The notes below the pieces were generated by a model that did not search any database, was not told the origin of the DNA, and was given only the letters and a program-made list of their open reading frames with translations. The position numbers were made by a program, and so were the translations under genes. Of a stretch of 64,000 bases of DNA, positions 8,318 to 16,676 are shown one piece after another. The DNA lies in the NCBI RefSeq assembly GCF_001653565.1, contig NZ_LYPB01000054.1, positions 1-64,000 of the forward strand. The letters run 5' to 3'. The stretch comes from Paenibacillus oryzisoli (GTDB lineage Bacteria; Bacillota; Bacilli; Paenibacillales; NBRC-103111). How positions within the stretch are numbered: position 1 is the first letter of the stretch; each line of letters opens with the position of its first letter.

Positions 8318-9292
8318 ATGTTAGAAAGTGTTGCGTTCTCCCTTGGGCCGATTCATGTAAGATGGTATGGGATTATTCTAGGAACAGCCGCATTAATCGG
8401 TTTAATGTTGGCAATCAGGGAAGGGAAACGATTCAAAATCGTGCCTGACTTCTTCATGGATTTATTGTTAATTGGAGTGCCTTCTGCCATTATCGGGGCA
8501 AGAATTTATTATGTAGCATTCCAATGGGCAGATTATAAAGATAATTTATGGGAAATATTCATGATATGGCATGGTGGAATTGCGATATATGGTGCTCTCA
8601 TCGGTGCTATTATCGGTGCCTCCTTCTATATTCGGGCTAAGGGATACAACTTCTTTCGAATTGCTGATATCCTTGCGCCAGGATTAATTATTGGACAGGC
8701 GATCGGTCGTTGGGGTAATTTCATGAATCAGGAAGCTCATGGTGGTCCAGTGGAAGAGTCGTTTCTGAGAGATAGCCTGCATTTACCGAATTTCATAGTG
8801 AACCAAATGAATATCGAAGGGACATTCTACCATCCAGCGTTCCTTTATGAGTCGATATGGAGTTTTGTAGGCTTGCTGGTGTTATTCTGGCTTCGTCGTA
8901 GGCCGTTCTTGCGGGCAGGAGAGGTCTTCCTAAGTTACTTCATCTGGTATTCCATCGGTCGTTTCTTCATTGAAGGAATTCGTACGGACAGCTTGGACAT
9001 TACAGGACCAACATGGTTAGCCTCTTTGATGAATGCGCTATGGTCACCTATGAAGATCGTATTTGAACCAGGTGATTTGACATATGGAGGGAATGTTCGA
9101 TTCTCACAATTGCTTGCCCTACTGATTGTCATTGCGGCTGTGACCATGATCATCATTAGAAGGAAAAAAGGTTATGCCAATGAACATTACTCAGATCCGA
9201 TTGTATCTACATTAGCGCTTGATAATAACAAAGTAGTCAAAGAAGAAGAGACAGATAAAGGAGTTAACTATGATTCAAACCGTACTATTTGA
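8318..9292 (+). CDS. lgt: Prolipoprotein diacylglyceryl transferase
   Basis: Polytopic membrane enzyme that transfers diacylglycerol from phosphatidylglycerol to the lipobox Cys of prolipoproteins. 324 residues with about seven membrane segments. Diagnostic motifs: WHGGIAIYGAL, and the Lgt signature GRWGNFMNQEAHGG. The charged C-terminal tail (residues ~290-324) is longer than in B. subtilis. RBS AGGAG. The last 23 bases overlap ppaX, so the two are co-translated. Confidence 0.96.
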   Translation: MLESVAFSLGPIHVRWYGIILGTAALIGLMLAIREGKRFKIVPDFFMDLLLIGVPSAIIGARIYYVAFQWADYKDNLWEIFMIWHGGIAIYGALIGAIIGASFYIRAKGYNFFRIADILAPGLIIGQAIGRWGNFMNQEAHGGPVEESFLRDSLHLPNFIVNQMNIEGTFYHPAFLYESIWSFVGLLVLFWLRRRPFLRAGEVFLSYFIWYSIGRFFIEGIRTDSLDITGPTWLASLMNALWSPMKIVFEPGDLTYGGNVRFSQLLALLIVIAAVTMIIIRRKKGYANEHYSDPIVSTLALDNNKVVKEEETDKGVNYDSNRTI

Positions 9293-9929
9293 TTTGGATG
9301 GCACGATTGTAGACACGAATGAGTTGATTGTACAATCGTTCTTACATAGCTTGGAAGGCGAAACTCCGGAACCTATTAGCCGGGAACTTATTGTTCCCAA
9401 TATGGGTCGTCCGTTAGTGGAGCAAATGGAGTTTTTTACAGGCAAAAAAGAAGTTGAAGCGTTGATTACTAAGTATCGTACCTTTAATCTTGCCAAACAT
9501 GATGAGCTTGTGAGGGAATTTCCGAACGTGCGTACGGTAATGGCAAAGCTTCACGAAAATGGTGTCAAAATCGGAATCGTGACGAGTAAAATCAGGATTA
9601 CTACGCTGATGGGATTGAAACTTTGTGGATTAGACTCCTACGTAAGTGCAATTGTAACAGTAGATGATGTCAAGGAACCAAAGCCCAGCCCTGAGGGTAT
9701 CTTTGCAGCGTTGAAAGAACTAGGCAGTTCGCCTGAAGAAGCGATGATGGTTGGCGATAGCCACTATGATATTGAGGCTGCTCAGAATGCAGGAGTTACT
9801 TCCGTTGGCGTTTCTTGGTCTTGGAAGGGGCGCTCGTATTTAGAGCAGTATAACCCGGATCATATTGTTGATGATATGTTTGATTTGTTGCCGTTAGTAG
9901 GGATATCGTCGGAAGTGAAGGTTGATTGA
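9270..9929 (+). CDS. ppaX: Pyrophosphatase PpaX (HAD superfamily)
   Basis: HAD-family hydrolase of 219 residues. Motif I DLDGTIVDTN at residues 8-17, motif II VTSK near 104-107, the KPSP lysine, and motif III GDSHYDIEAAQNAG. In B. subtilis PpaX removes the pyrophosphate produced when HprK phosphorylase dephosphorylates HPr-P, which explains its position in the hprK operon. It starts inside lgt with GGAG upstream, and its TGA overlaps the TTG start of the next gene. Confidence 0.93.
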   Translation: MIQTVLFDLDGTIVDTNELIVQSFLHSLEGETPEPISRELIVPNMGRPLVEQMEFFTGKKEVEALITKYRTFNLAKHDELVREFPNVRTVMAKLHENGVKIGIVTSKIRITTLMGLKLCGLDSYVSAIVTVDDVKEPKPSPEGIFAALKELGSSPEEAMMVGDSHYDIEAAQNAGVTSVGVSWSWKGRSYLEQYNPDHIVDDMFDLLPLVGISSEVKVD

Positions 9930-10414
9930 GGCAGACAGAGAAGTATCCCGTAGATGGCCCGAATGCGCTATGGCAAATTTATCAGACGGTAAGTAAGTGG
10001 AAGGCCATGCGAAACTTTGTTTTCATTCAAATCACCCGTTATTCACCATCATTGAGGTTGAAAAACTGGATCTACCGACGTGTTCTTGGCATGACGGTTG
10101 GTGAGCACTCGGCATTTGCCTTGATGGTGATGGTGGATGTGTTCTTCCCAGAGCGGATCTACATTGGGAGTAATACAATCATTGGCTATAACACGACGAT
10201 CCTCGCGCATGAGTATTTAACGAAGGAATATCGTTTAGGCGATGTCCGAATTGGCTCCCATGTGATGGTAGGGGCGAATACAACAATCCTGCCAGGGGTG
10301 ACGATTGGTGACAATGCGATTATTGGCGCGGGATCTGTCGTTCATAAGGATGTAGCCCCGAACAGCTTCGTGGCAGGTAATCCCATGCAGGTAATTCGGT
10401 CAGGCAATTCCTAG
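9926..10414 (+). CDS. Acyltransferase, left-handed beta-helix (YvoF-like)
   Basis: 162-residue O-acetyltransferase of the LbH/maltose-acetyltransferase class. Hexapeptide repeats are visible as IYIGSNTIIGYNTTI, RIGSHVMVGANTTI, VTIGDNAIIGAGSVV, with the usual ending VAGNPMQVI. The acceptor is unknown. The start is a TTG overlapping the ppaX stop, preceded by GGAAGTGAAGG; there is no in-frame ATG before residue 29. B. subtilis has yvoF in the same place. A good terminator follows at 10431-10468, so this ends the hprK operon. Confidence 0.87.
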   Translation: MRQTEKYPVDGPNALWQIYQTVSKWKAMRNFVFIQITRYSPSLRLKNWIYRRVLGMTVGEHSAFALMVMVDVFFPERIYIGSNTIIGYNTTILAHEYLTKEYRLGDVRIGSHVMVGANTTILPGVTIGDNAIIGAGSVVHKDVAPNSFVAGNPMQVIRSGNS

Positions 10415-10430
10415 TATGAATTTTATAAGA

Positions 10431-10468
10431 ATGGACTCAACATCGTTGTGATGTGGGGTCCATTTTTT
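10431..10468 (+). terminator. Terminator of hprK operon
   Basis: ATGGACTCAACATC...GATGTGGGGTCCAT stem with one mismatch, then six T. Confidence 0.85.
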
Positions 10469-10594
10469 GTTGTGAGAGGAAAGCAATACCAACAGTTTAT
10501 CACTATACAATCGCAAGATTACGACTAACAAAATTAACTTATAGGAATAGTAAAGACGCAGTAAAATTATTGGTTAAGGGAAGGTGTCGATGAA

Positions 10595-11548
10595 GTGCAG
10601 CAATGGAATCGTAGTAAAGACGCAAAAGTGAAAAAAGGTAACTTTGGATGGTCGATAGGAAAGCATGTAGGCGTAGTAGTATTAGCCGTAATGCTGATAT
10701 TATCCTTGCCAACCACAAGCTCGGCTGTAGGCAAGGAAGCAAGCGGACCCGATGTGTTCGTTATCCAAGGGATGCTGAAATCACTGGGGAGTTATTCTGG
10801 TGATATTAACGGTTACTACGATAATGCAACTGTGCAAGGCGTAAGGTACTTTCAGAAAAAACACGGGCTGCCGATAACCGGCGCCGTTGATAGCCGCACA
10901 CTCGAGTCCATTACTTATAGTTATATGAAGCTTAAGGGTGTTGGACAAGGGCGAGGTGGCGGTAAAGGTCGAGGCCAAGGACAAGGCGGTAGTGGAGGCT
11001 TCGGCGGAGGCAAGGGTCAAGGTGGCAGTGGAGGCACTGGCGGAGGCGAAGGCCAAGGCGGCAGTGGAGGCACTGGCGGAGGAGAAGGTCAAGGCGGTGG
11101 TAACGGCACTGGCGGAGGTAAGGGCCAAGGTGGCAGTAATGGTACTGGCGGAGGCAAAGGCCAAGGCGGCGGTAATGGTATCGGCGGAGGCAAAGGCCAA
11201 GATGGTGGTAACGGTATTGGTGAAGGCAAGGGCCAAGGTGGCGGTAACGGGGGAAGCCAAGGCCAAGGACCTAGCGCAACACCAGCGCCGGGGCCTAACG
11301 GCGGACCGAAACCAGTGCCGAACGGTGGAGGAACACCTGCTCCGTATGGCAACGGAAGCGGCAATGGCAACGGTAACGGACAAAATGGGCAGGCGCCTAA
11401 TGGCACTGGTAATGGACAAAACGGACAAACCCCAAATGGAAATGGTAATGGCAACGGCCTAAATGGAAATAAGGCTCCAAATGCTGGTCAATCCCAAACT
11501 CCTAATGGCAGCGGTAAAACGCCAAATGGACCGGTGGAAGAAGATTAA
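10595..11548 (+). CDS. Secreted peptidoglycan-binding protein with Gly-rich repeat tail
   Basis: 317 residues in three parts. Residues 1-49 are a basic start and signal peptide ending TSSAVG. Residues ~52-110 form a PG_binding_1 domain (DVFVIQGMLKSLGSYSGDINGYYDNATVQGVRYFQKKHGL in pieces). From ~115 to the end the chain is Gly, Gln, Asn, Lys and Pro rich: a 12-residue GGGKGQGG-type repeat to ~225, then a Pro/Asn/Gly tail. Best start is the GTG at 10595 with GGAAGGTG upstream. It likely coats or crosslinks the wall or spore surface; that is inference. It interrupts the B. subtilis-like order between the acyltransferase and hisZ. Confidence 0.75.
   Translation: MQQWNRSKDAKVKKGNFGWSIGKHVGVVVLAVMLILSLPTTSSAVGKEASGPDVFVIQGMLKSLGSYSGDINGYYDNATVQGVRYFQKKHGLPITGAVDSRTLESITYSYMKLKGVGQGRGGGKGRGQGQGGSGGFGGGKGQGGSGGTGGGEGQGGSGGTGGGEGQGGGNGTGGGKGQGGSNGTGGGKGQGGGNGIGGGKGQDGGNGIGEGKGQGGGNGGSQGQGPSATPAPGPNGGPKPVPNGGGTPAPYGNGSGNGNGNGQNGQAPNGTGNGQNGQTPNGNGNGNGLNGNKAPNAGQSQTPNGSGKTPNGPVEED
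10978..11260 (+). repeat. 36-bp tandem repeats coding for Gly-rich segment
   Basis: Imperfect tandem units of 36 bp built on GGCGGAGGCAAGGGCCAAGG give the 12-residue protein repeat. About seven units. GC-rich and prone to slippage, so copy number may vary between strains. The reverse-strand ORFs here are by-products of this periodicity. Confidence 0.8.
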
Positions 11549-11567
11549 TCATATTTGTCTTAACGAG

Positions 11568-11595
11568 GGCATGCTGCCGTGACAGCATGCCTTTT
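11568..11595 (+). terminator. Terminator of peptidoglycan-binding protein gene
   Basis: GGCATGCTG-CCGT-GACAGCATGCC stem followed by TTTT. Confidence 0.85.
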
Positions 11596-11599
11596 GCTA

Positions 11600-12062
11600 T
11601 TGGGGGAATTTTGACCGCCGACTTAGATGAGCTCCTCAATGTGCACCAGGAATCCGTATATGATAGGTGAAGACTACTAGCTACCTAGAGAATGGCGCAT
11701 AACTGGATTTTATACAGCTAAATAGACGGGATTTCGGTAATTGAAGCAGATAGATGGATTTTCTGCTGTTAATTTCACCTGAATGAGCTCAACGGGCTAC
11801 TTTTGGTGAAAATAGATGTACAAAATCCATCTAATCGTTGGAGAGAGTAAATTCCCTCCAAATTAAATGGAGGTTTTCCAGTTAACTTGGAATTTATATT
11901 GTTTTTATTAAGCGGATACGCGATAGCGCTGCAAATACCATTACTAAAATGCTGTGAGTCAGGTGTGACCGCCAACATAATGTGGCTCCGCTACGACCGC
12001 TACGCGCGCCAAGACTTTTCTCTAATAGTTTTCAAATTAGTGGATGTAGCGGCACAGTTGAC
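11600..12062. other. Gene-free, structured intergenic region
   Basis: No credible ORF. It contains nested inverted repeats: TAGATGGATTTT (11751-11762) with AAAATCCATCTA (11822-11833), TTCACC with GGTGAA inside it, and a second nest at 11851-11910 (AATTCC...GGAATT enclosing CCTCCA...TGGAGG). AACTGGATTTTATACAGC at 11701 resembles AACTGGATTTCTTGTAG at 52490, hinting at a dispersed intergenic repeat. No T-box motif was found before the his operon. Confidence 0.55.
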
Positions 12063-12082
12063 GGCATATGGGTGCATATGCC
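12063..12082. promoter_or_regulatory. Candidate operator upstream of his promoter
   Basis: Perfect 8-bp inverted repeat GGCATATG-GGTG-CATATGCC, 31 bp upstream of the -35 box of the his promoter. The position suits an activator or a repressor; no known consensus recognised. Confidence 0.45.
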
Positions 12083-12113
12083 ATTCTTAAAGCGCTGGTC
12101 AAGGCGGAGACGA

Positions 12114-12142
12114 TTGACGGTCCTAAAGATACGTGATAAAAT
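12114..12142 (+). promoter_or_regulatory. Sigma-A promoter of the his operon
   Basis: TTGACG (12114-12119), 17-bp spacer, TAAAAT (12137-12142). The leader to the hisZ GTG is about 105 nt, too short for a T-box riboswitch. Confidence 0.75.
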
Positions 12143-12253
12143 AGCCGTACATTCTTTATTTTGGTAGCATGGTAGAACGTTAACGCACTAAAGCGAATGA
12201 TGAACAGTAAATTAATAATAACTAATTATACTCCTACTTATAGAGGTGAGACG

Positions 12254-13432
12254 GTGTCGAAGCCAAAAGTATTTGAAAAGCCGGTAGGCGCGAAAGATTA
12301 TTTGCCAGATGCAGTTGCGAAACTAAGAAACATAGAATTCCGTGTGTTGGCCTGTATGGAACGCTGGGGTTACAACCAGATAATTACACCTACACTTGAA
12401 TATTACGATACAGTCGGCGTTGCAAGCTCGACAGAGGATAAAAAGCTGTTCAAGCTGCTAGATCGCAAGGGGAAAACGCTTGTTCTGCGCTCGGAATTAA
12501 CGGCGCCTATCGCGCGTGTAGCCTCTTCGCTTCTCAAAGAGCAAGAGTTCCCGCTGCGTCTTTCGTATCATTCGAATGTTTTTCGTTCAATTGAAGAAGA
12601 AGCAGGCAGAGATTCGGAGTTCTATCAAACTGGCGTTGAATTGATCGGCGATGCTACATCTGAAGCGGATGCGGAAGTTGTGGCGCTAGCGATTGCTTCT
12701 TTACAAGCTGCAGGCGTTGAGAAATTCAAGATTGCACTAGGTCATGTGGGCTTTCTGAATGGATTATTCCAAGAAACATTGGAAGGGCGCATGGATGCGC
12801 AACTTTCCTTGAAAGAGCATCTGCTTAGCCGTGATTATGTTGGTTACCGAGAAGCGATTAAGAAATTATCGCTAGAGCCTGACGTTGAGCGTGAGCTAAT
12901 CGGGGTACTAAGGCTTCGTGGAGGAGATGAAATCTGCGAGCAAGCACGAATGGTCTCCCAGCATCCTATCGCACAGGATGCGATCCGACATCTTTGCGAA
13001 GTGTGGGATGTGTTGAAAGCCTACGGTGTAAGTGAGCATGTTGTCATTGATTTAACGATGATTGGGGATTTCTCCTACTATACAGGTATGACGTTTGAAG
13101 GGTATGCAGCTGAGCTAGGTTTCCCTGTTTGCAGTGGAGGCCGCTACGATAATTTATTGAGCCAGTTCGGGCGCCCGGCGCCAGCGACAGGATTTGCGTT
13201 GAAAACGAATCGAATCCTTGAAGTAACAGGCAAAGAGCAAGTGAAACAACCGAATCGTATACTGATTGCCTACGATGCTGAGCATCGTGAGGCAGCGCTG
13301 CAACTAGCGAAGGATATGCGGAACGATGAAACGAATACTGTGAGTATCGTAATCACACAGCTTGTTACGAAGGAACAAGACATTGATTTGAACAGAGCGG
13401 GATACCACGTAATGAAGTTGATAGCGGAATAA
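12254..13432 (+). CDS. hisZ: ATP phosphoribosyltransferase regulatory subunit
   Basis: HisRS-like regulatory subunit that pairs with short-form HisG to make the first enzyme of histidine synthesis. 392 residues from the GTG at 12254, chosen because AGGTGAG lies 5-6 bases upstream and SKPKVFEKPVGAKDYLP lines up with known HisZ N-termini; an ATG at 12197 has no RBS. Class II synthetase-like motifs are present (TPTLEYYDTVGV, LRSELTAPIARV, FYQTGVELIG, YYTGMTFEGY, GGRYDNL), while tRNA-binding parts are absent. First gene of the his operon. Confidence 0.94.
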   Translation: MSKPKVFEKPVGAKDYLPDAVAKLRNIEFRVLACMERWGYNQIITPTLEYYDTVGVASSTEDKKLFKLLDRKGKTLVLRSELTAPIARVASSLLKEQEFPLRLSYHSNVFRSIEEEAGRDSEFYQTGVELIGDATSEADAEVVALAIASLQAAGVEKFKIALGHVGFLNGLFQETLEGRMDAQLSLKEHLLSRDYVGYREAIKKLSLEPDVERELIGVLRLRGGDEICEQARMVSQHPIAQDAIRHLCEVWDVLKAYGVSEHVVIDLTMIGDFSYYTGMTFEGYAAELGFPVCSGGRYDNLLSQFGRPAPATGFALKTNRILEVTGKEQVKQPNRILIAYDAEHREAALQLAKDMRNDETNTVSIVITQLVTKEQDIDLNRAGYHVMKLIAE

Positions 13433-13474
13433 CCTCTCAGCGAAGATGAGGGAAGTTTGGAGGAGGTTGAAACG

Positions 13475-14110
13475 GTGGAAGACATTCTTAAAGTAGCGAT
13501 GCCGAAAGGCCGTATTTATAAACAAGCCGCGAAAATGTTTACGCAAGCAGGATTGCCTATTCCTGAGGATTTGGAAGAAGGCCGCCGTTTAATTATCCCT
13601 GTGCCAGGGGCGAAAATGGAATTTATTTTAGCCAAACCAGTGGATGTACCTACTTATGTAGAGTACGGCGTTGCTGATATCGGAGTTGTGGGCAAGGATG
13701 TTCTGATGGAAGAAAATCGGAATGTTTACGAATTGCTTGACCTAGGGATCGCACGGTGCCGTATGTCAGTGATTGGATTGCCGGATTGGAAGCAGGTAAT
13801 CAACCCGCGTGTTGCGACGAAATATCCGAATGTGGCTTCTCAGTATTTCCGGGAGCAAGGACAGCAAGTAGAAGTCATTAAGTTGAATGGTTCGATCGAG
13901 CTAGCGCCGTTAATTGGACTCGCTGACCGTATCGTAGATATGGTAGAGACTGGCCAAACTTTGAAAGAGAATGGTCTTGTGGAGCAAGAGGAAATCTTTC
14001 AAATTACGAGCCGCTTAATTGCGAATCGTGTGAGTTATCGGATGAAGAACGACTCCATCCAACGGTTGTGTGATATGCTGCAGGCGGTTCTGCCAACAGC
14101 GCAACGATAG
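13475..14110 (+). CDS. hisG: ATP phosphoribosyltransferase, short form
   Basis: Catalytic subunit of ATP phosphoribosyltransferase (ATP + PRPP to phosphoribosyl-ATP). 211 residues, the short form that lacks the C-terminal regulatory domain and therefore needs HisZ, which is encoded just upstream. Motifs: AMPKGRIYK at the N-terminus, the periplasmic-binding-like core [17 protein letters not shown], and [19 protein letters not shown] with the PRPP-binding region. Start taken at GTG 13475 behind GGAGGAGG; an in-frame TTG at 13457 is inside that RBS. Confidence 0.95.
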   Translation: MEDILKVAMPKGRIYKQAAKMFTQAGLPIPEDLEEGRRLIIPVPGAKMEFILAKPVDVPTYVEYGVADIGVVGKDVLMEENRNVYELLDLGIARCRMSVIGLPDWKQVINPRVATKYPNVASQYFREQGQQVEVIKLNGSIELAPLIGLADRIVDMVETGQTLKENGLVEQEEIFQITSRLIANRVSYRMKNDSIQRLCDMLQAVLPTAQR

Positions 14111-14148
14111 ATATATGTAAGTGAAACACCAATGAGAGGATGATGAAG

Positions 14149-15435
14149 ATGCGGATTATGCCCGCCTCCGAATTTCAATTAAACCGCGAGGTCGAATACG
14201 GCTCACCGGAGCAAAATGAGTCCGTCCGCCGCATCATCGATGAGGTGCGACAGGACGGGGATACCGCGCTGCGCCGCCTCGCGCAGCAGTTCGACGGCGT
14301 CCAAGTTGCTGAGCTTCGCGTCAGCGACGAAGAAATCCAGGCGGCGTACGCGCAAGTCGACGCCGCATTCCTGGCGGCGCTGCGTCAAGCCGCCGCTAAC
14401 ATTCGTGCGTTTCATGAGAAGCAGAAACGCAATTCTTGGATGGACCTGCAGCCGAACGGCAGTCTGCTGGGCCAGATCATCCGACCGCTGAAGCGGGTCG
14501 GATTGTACGTGCCCGGAGGGAAGGCGGCGTATCCGTCTTCCGTGCTCATGAACGCCATCCCCGCGATCGTCGCGGGGGTGCCTGAGATCGCGATGGTGAC
14601 GCCGCCGTCCACCGCGGGCGAAGAAGGCATCAACCCGCACATCCTCGTGGCCGCGGCTGAAGCGGGTGTGAAAGAGATCTACCGCGTAGGCGGGGCGCAG
14701 GCTGTGGCCGCTCTGGCCTACGGGACAGAATCGATCGCGCCGGTCGATAAAATCGTCGGCCCAGGCAACATCTACGTCGCGCTGGCGAAGCGCTTCGTGT
14801 TCGGTGTCGTCGATATCGACATGATCGCCGGACCGACCGACATTGTCGTGCTCGCCGACGAGCACGCCGATCCAGCATACATCGCGGCCGATCTGCTAGC
14901 GCAGGCCGAGCATGATGAGATGTCACCGTCGATTCTGGTGACACCTTCACCCGAACTAGCCGAAGAAGTTCGGCTAGAGCTATGGCGGCAGCTGGATGTG
15001 CTGCCGAAGAAAGCCATCGCTGCCGTCTCCACGGCGACGAAAGGCGCGATTCTGCTTGTCGATTCACTCGAAGAAGGCATCGACGTCGTTAATCGCTTGG
15101 CACCGGAGCACTGTGAGCTGCTGGTTCAGGAGCCTTTCACATGGCTGCCGCGCATTGAAAATGCAGGTGCCATTTTCCTAGGCGCGTACAGCACAGAACC
15201 AGTCGGCGACTATTTCGCCGGCCCGAACCACGTGCTGCCGACGAATGGTACGGCACGGTTCTCATCGCCACTGAATGTGGACGATTTCCTCAAAAAATCA
15301 AGTGTCATTCACTATAGCAAAGAAGCATTACTCGCGAACGGCGACATGATTATGACTTTGGCTCGGAATGAAGGGCTGGAGGGTCATGCGCGTGCGGTAG
15401 AGATCAGACTTAGAAAAGAAGGGAAGTTGACATAA
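14149..15435 (+). CDS. hisD: Histidinol dehydrogenase
   Basis: Zinc enzyme catalysing the last two oxidations, histidinol to histidine. 428 residues. Recognisable segments: [73 protein letters not shown] with zinc and catalytic residues, and [18 protein letters not shown]. Three ATGs lie at 14140, 14143 and 14149; the last has the best spacing to GAGAGG. The gene is clearly richer in G+C (roughly 60-68% in much of 14.2-15.2 kb by eye) than hisG and hisB on either side. Stop TAA abuts the hisB ATG. Confidence 0.96.
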   Translation: MRIMPASEFQLNREVEYGSPEQNESVRRIIDEVRQDGDTALRRLAQQFDGVQVAELRVSDEEIQAAYAQVDAAFLAALRQAAANIRAFHEKQKRNSWMDLQPNGSLLGQIIRPLKRVGLYVPGGKAAYPSSVLMNAIPAIVAGVPEIAMVTPPSTAGEEGINPHILVAAAEAGVKEIYRVGGAQAVAALAYGTESIAPVDKIVGPGNIYVALAKRFVFGVVDIDMIAGPTDIVVLADEHADPAYIAADLLAQAEHDEMSPSILVTPSPELAEEVRLELWRQLDVLPKKAIAAVSTATKGAILLVDSLEEGIDVVNRLAPEHCELLVQEPFTWLPRIENAGAIFLGAYSTEPVGDYFAGPNHVLPTNGTARFSSPLNVDDFLKKSSVIHYSKEALLANGDMIMTLARNEGLEGHARAVEIRLRKEGKLT

Positions 15436-16044
15436 ATGGCGGAACAAGATCAAGTAAGAACGCGTTCAGCGAGCGTAGCTCGTAAGACGAATGAAACGGA
15501 CATTAAGCTTGCTTTTGAAGTAGATGGTACAGGAATTTCAGAACTACAAACAGATGTTCCCTTCTTGAATCATATGCTAGATTTGTTCACCAAGCATGGT
15601 CATTTCAATTTGAACGTAGATGCCAAGGGCGATATCGAAATCGACGACCACCATACGGTAGAGGATATCGGGATTTGTCTAGGTCAAACACTGCGCGAAG
15701 CGCTTGGTGACAAACGGGGCATCAAACGTTATGCGAGCATATTCGTTCCGATGGATGAAGCGTTGGCACAAGTTGTGATTGATATTTCCAACCGTCCTCA
15801 TTTTGAATACCGTGCGGAGTACCCTACAGCGAATGTGGGAAGCTTTGAAACACAGCTGGTGAAAGAGTTCCTTTGGAAATTTGCGCTAGAAGCTCGTATC
15901 ACTTTACATGTTATCGTGCATTACGGTGAAAACACGCACCATATGATTGAGGGTGTTTTCAAAGCATTGGGGCGTGCGCTGGATGAAGCAACTTCGATTG
16001 ATCCTCGTGTGCAGGGGGTTCCTTCGACGAAGGGAGTGCTGTAG
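15436..16044 (+). CDS. hisB: Imidazoleglycerol-phosphate dehydratase
   Basis: Monofunctional IGPD of 202 residues, converting imidazole glycerol phosphate to imidazole acetol phosphate. The manganese-binding repeats are visible as FLNHMLDLFTKHGHF with DDHHTVEDIGI, and VIVHYGENTHHMIEGVFKALGRAL in pieces. No phosphatase domain, consistent with a separate HisJ-type phosphatase at the operon end. It starts directly after the hisD stop codon. Confidence 0.96.
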   Translation: MAEQDQVRTRSASVARKTNETDIKLAFEVDGTGISELQTDVPFLNHMLDLFTKHGHFNLNVDAKGDIEIDDHHTVEDIGICLGQTLREALGDKRGIKRYASIFVPMDEALAQVVIDISNRPHFEYRAEYPTANVGSFETQLVKEFLWKFALEARITLHVIVHYGENTHHMIEGVFKALGRALDEATSIDPRVQGVPSTKGVL

Positions 16045-16046
16045 GC

Positions 16047-16652
16047 ATGATCGCGATTATTGATTATGGAATGGGCAATTTACATAGCGTGAGCAAAGCG
16101 GTTGAGCGACTCGGCTATGAAGCGGTTGTGACTGGTGATCCGGCACAAATTCTAGCAGCAGAGAGAGCGATCCTTCCTGGTGTTGGCGCATTTGGCGATG
16201 CGATGGAACATCTGCGCGAAACAGGTCTTGACGAGGTTGTGAAGCAGTATGCAGCATCAGGCAAACCCATTATTGGAATTTGTTTAGGCATGCAGCTGTT
16301 GTTCACGAGCAGTGAAGAGCATGGGCAACATGAGGGGTTAGGGCTTCTGCCTGGGTCTGTTGTGCGTTTCCGCGGAGAGTACAAAGTGCCGCATATGGGA
16401 TGGAATCGCCTGAGTTACAAGCAGGGTGATAGTCCTATTTTCAAAGGGATCGAAGAAGGGCACGTGTATTTCGTACACTCCTACCATGTGAAACCGGAGC
16501 GGGAGAACGATCTGTTGGCAGTGACAGACTACTATCAACCCGTAACAGCGATCGTTGGACGTGATAACGTCTATGGCATGCAGTTCCACCCAGAGAAAAG
16601 CGGAGATATTGGTATGCAGCTATTGGATAATTTTTTGAAGTTAAGTAATTAG
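16047..16652 (+). CDS. hisH: Imidazole glycerol phosphate synthase, glutaminase subunit
   Basis: Class I glutamine amidotransferase subunit, 201 residues, delivering ammonia to HisF. Nucleophile Cys in GICLGMQLLF, catalytic His/Glu in QFHPEKSG, and the PGVGAFGDAM oxyanion-strand region. Two bases after hisB. In B. subtilis hisA would follow here; instead hisF starts 25 bases later. Confidence 0.96.
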   Translation: MIAIIDYGMGNLHSVSKAVERLGYEAVVTGDPAQILAAERAILPGVGAFGDAMEHLRETGLDEVVKQYAASGKPIIGICLGMQLLFTSSEEHGQHEGLGLLPGSVVRFRGEYKVPHMGWNRLSYKQGDSPIFKGIEEGHVYFVHSYHVKPERENDLLAVTDYYQPVTAIVGRDNVYGMQFHPEKSGDIGMQLLDNFLKLSN

Positions 16653-16676
16653 GGTTGTCTCAAGGAGGTGCTGAGC

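Noticed and set aside
10781..11462. Long ORFs in other frames over the Gly-rich repeat
   Set aside because: Products are Ala/Thr or Ala/Lys/Val repeats caused by the 36-bp period; only the plus frame with signal peptide and PG-binding domain is real.
12143..12253. T-box or histidine leader peptide before hisZ
   Set aside because: No AGGGTGGAACCGCG core, no His-codon run, and the leader is only about 105 nt.
14203..15080. Minus-strand ORFs within hisD
   Set aside because: High G+C removes stop codons; hisD itself is unmistakable.
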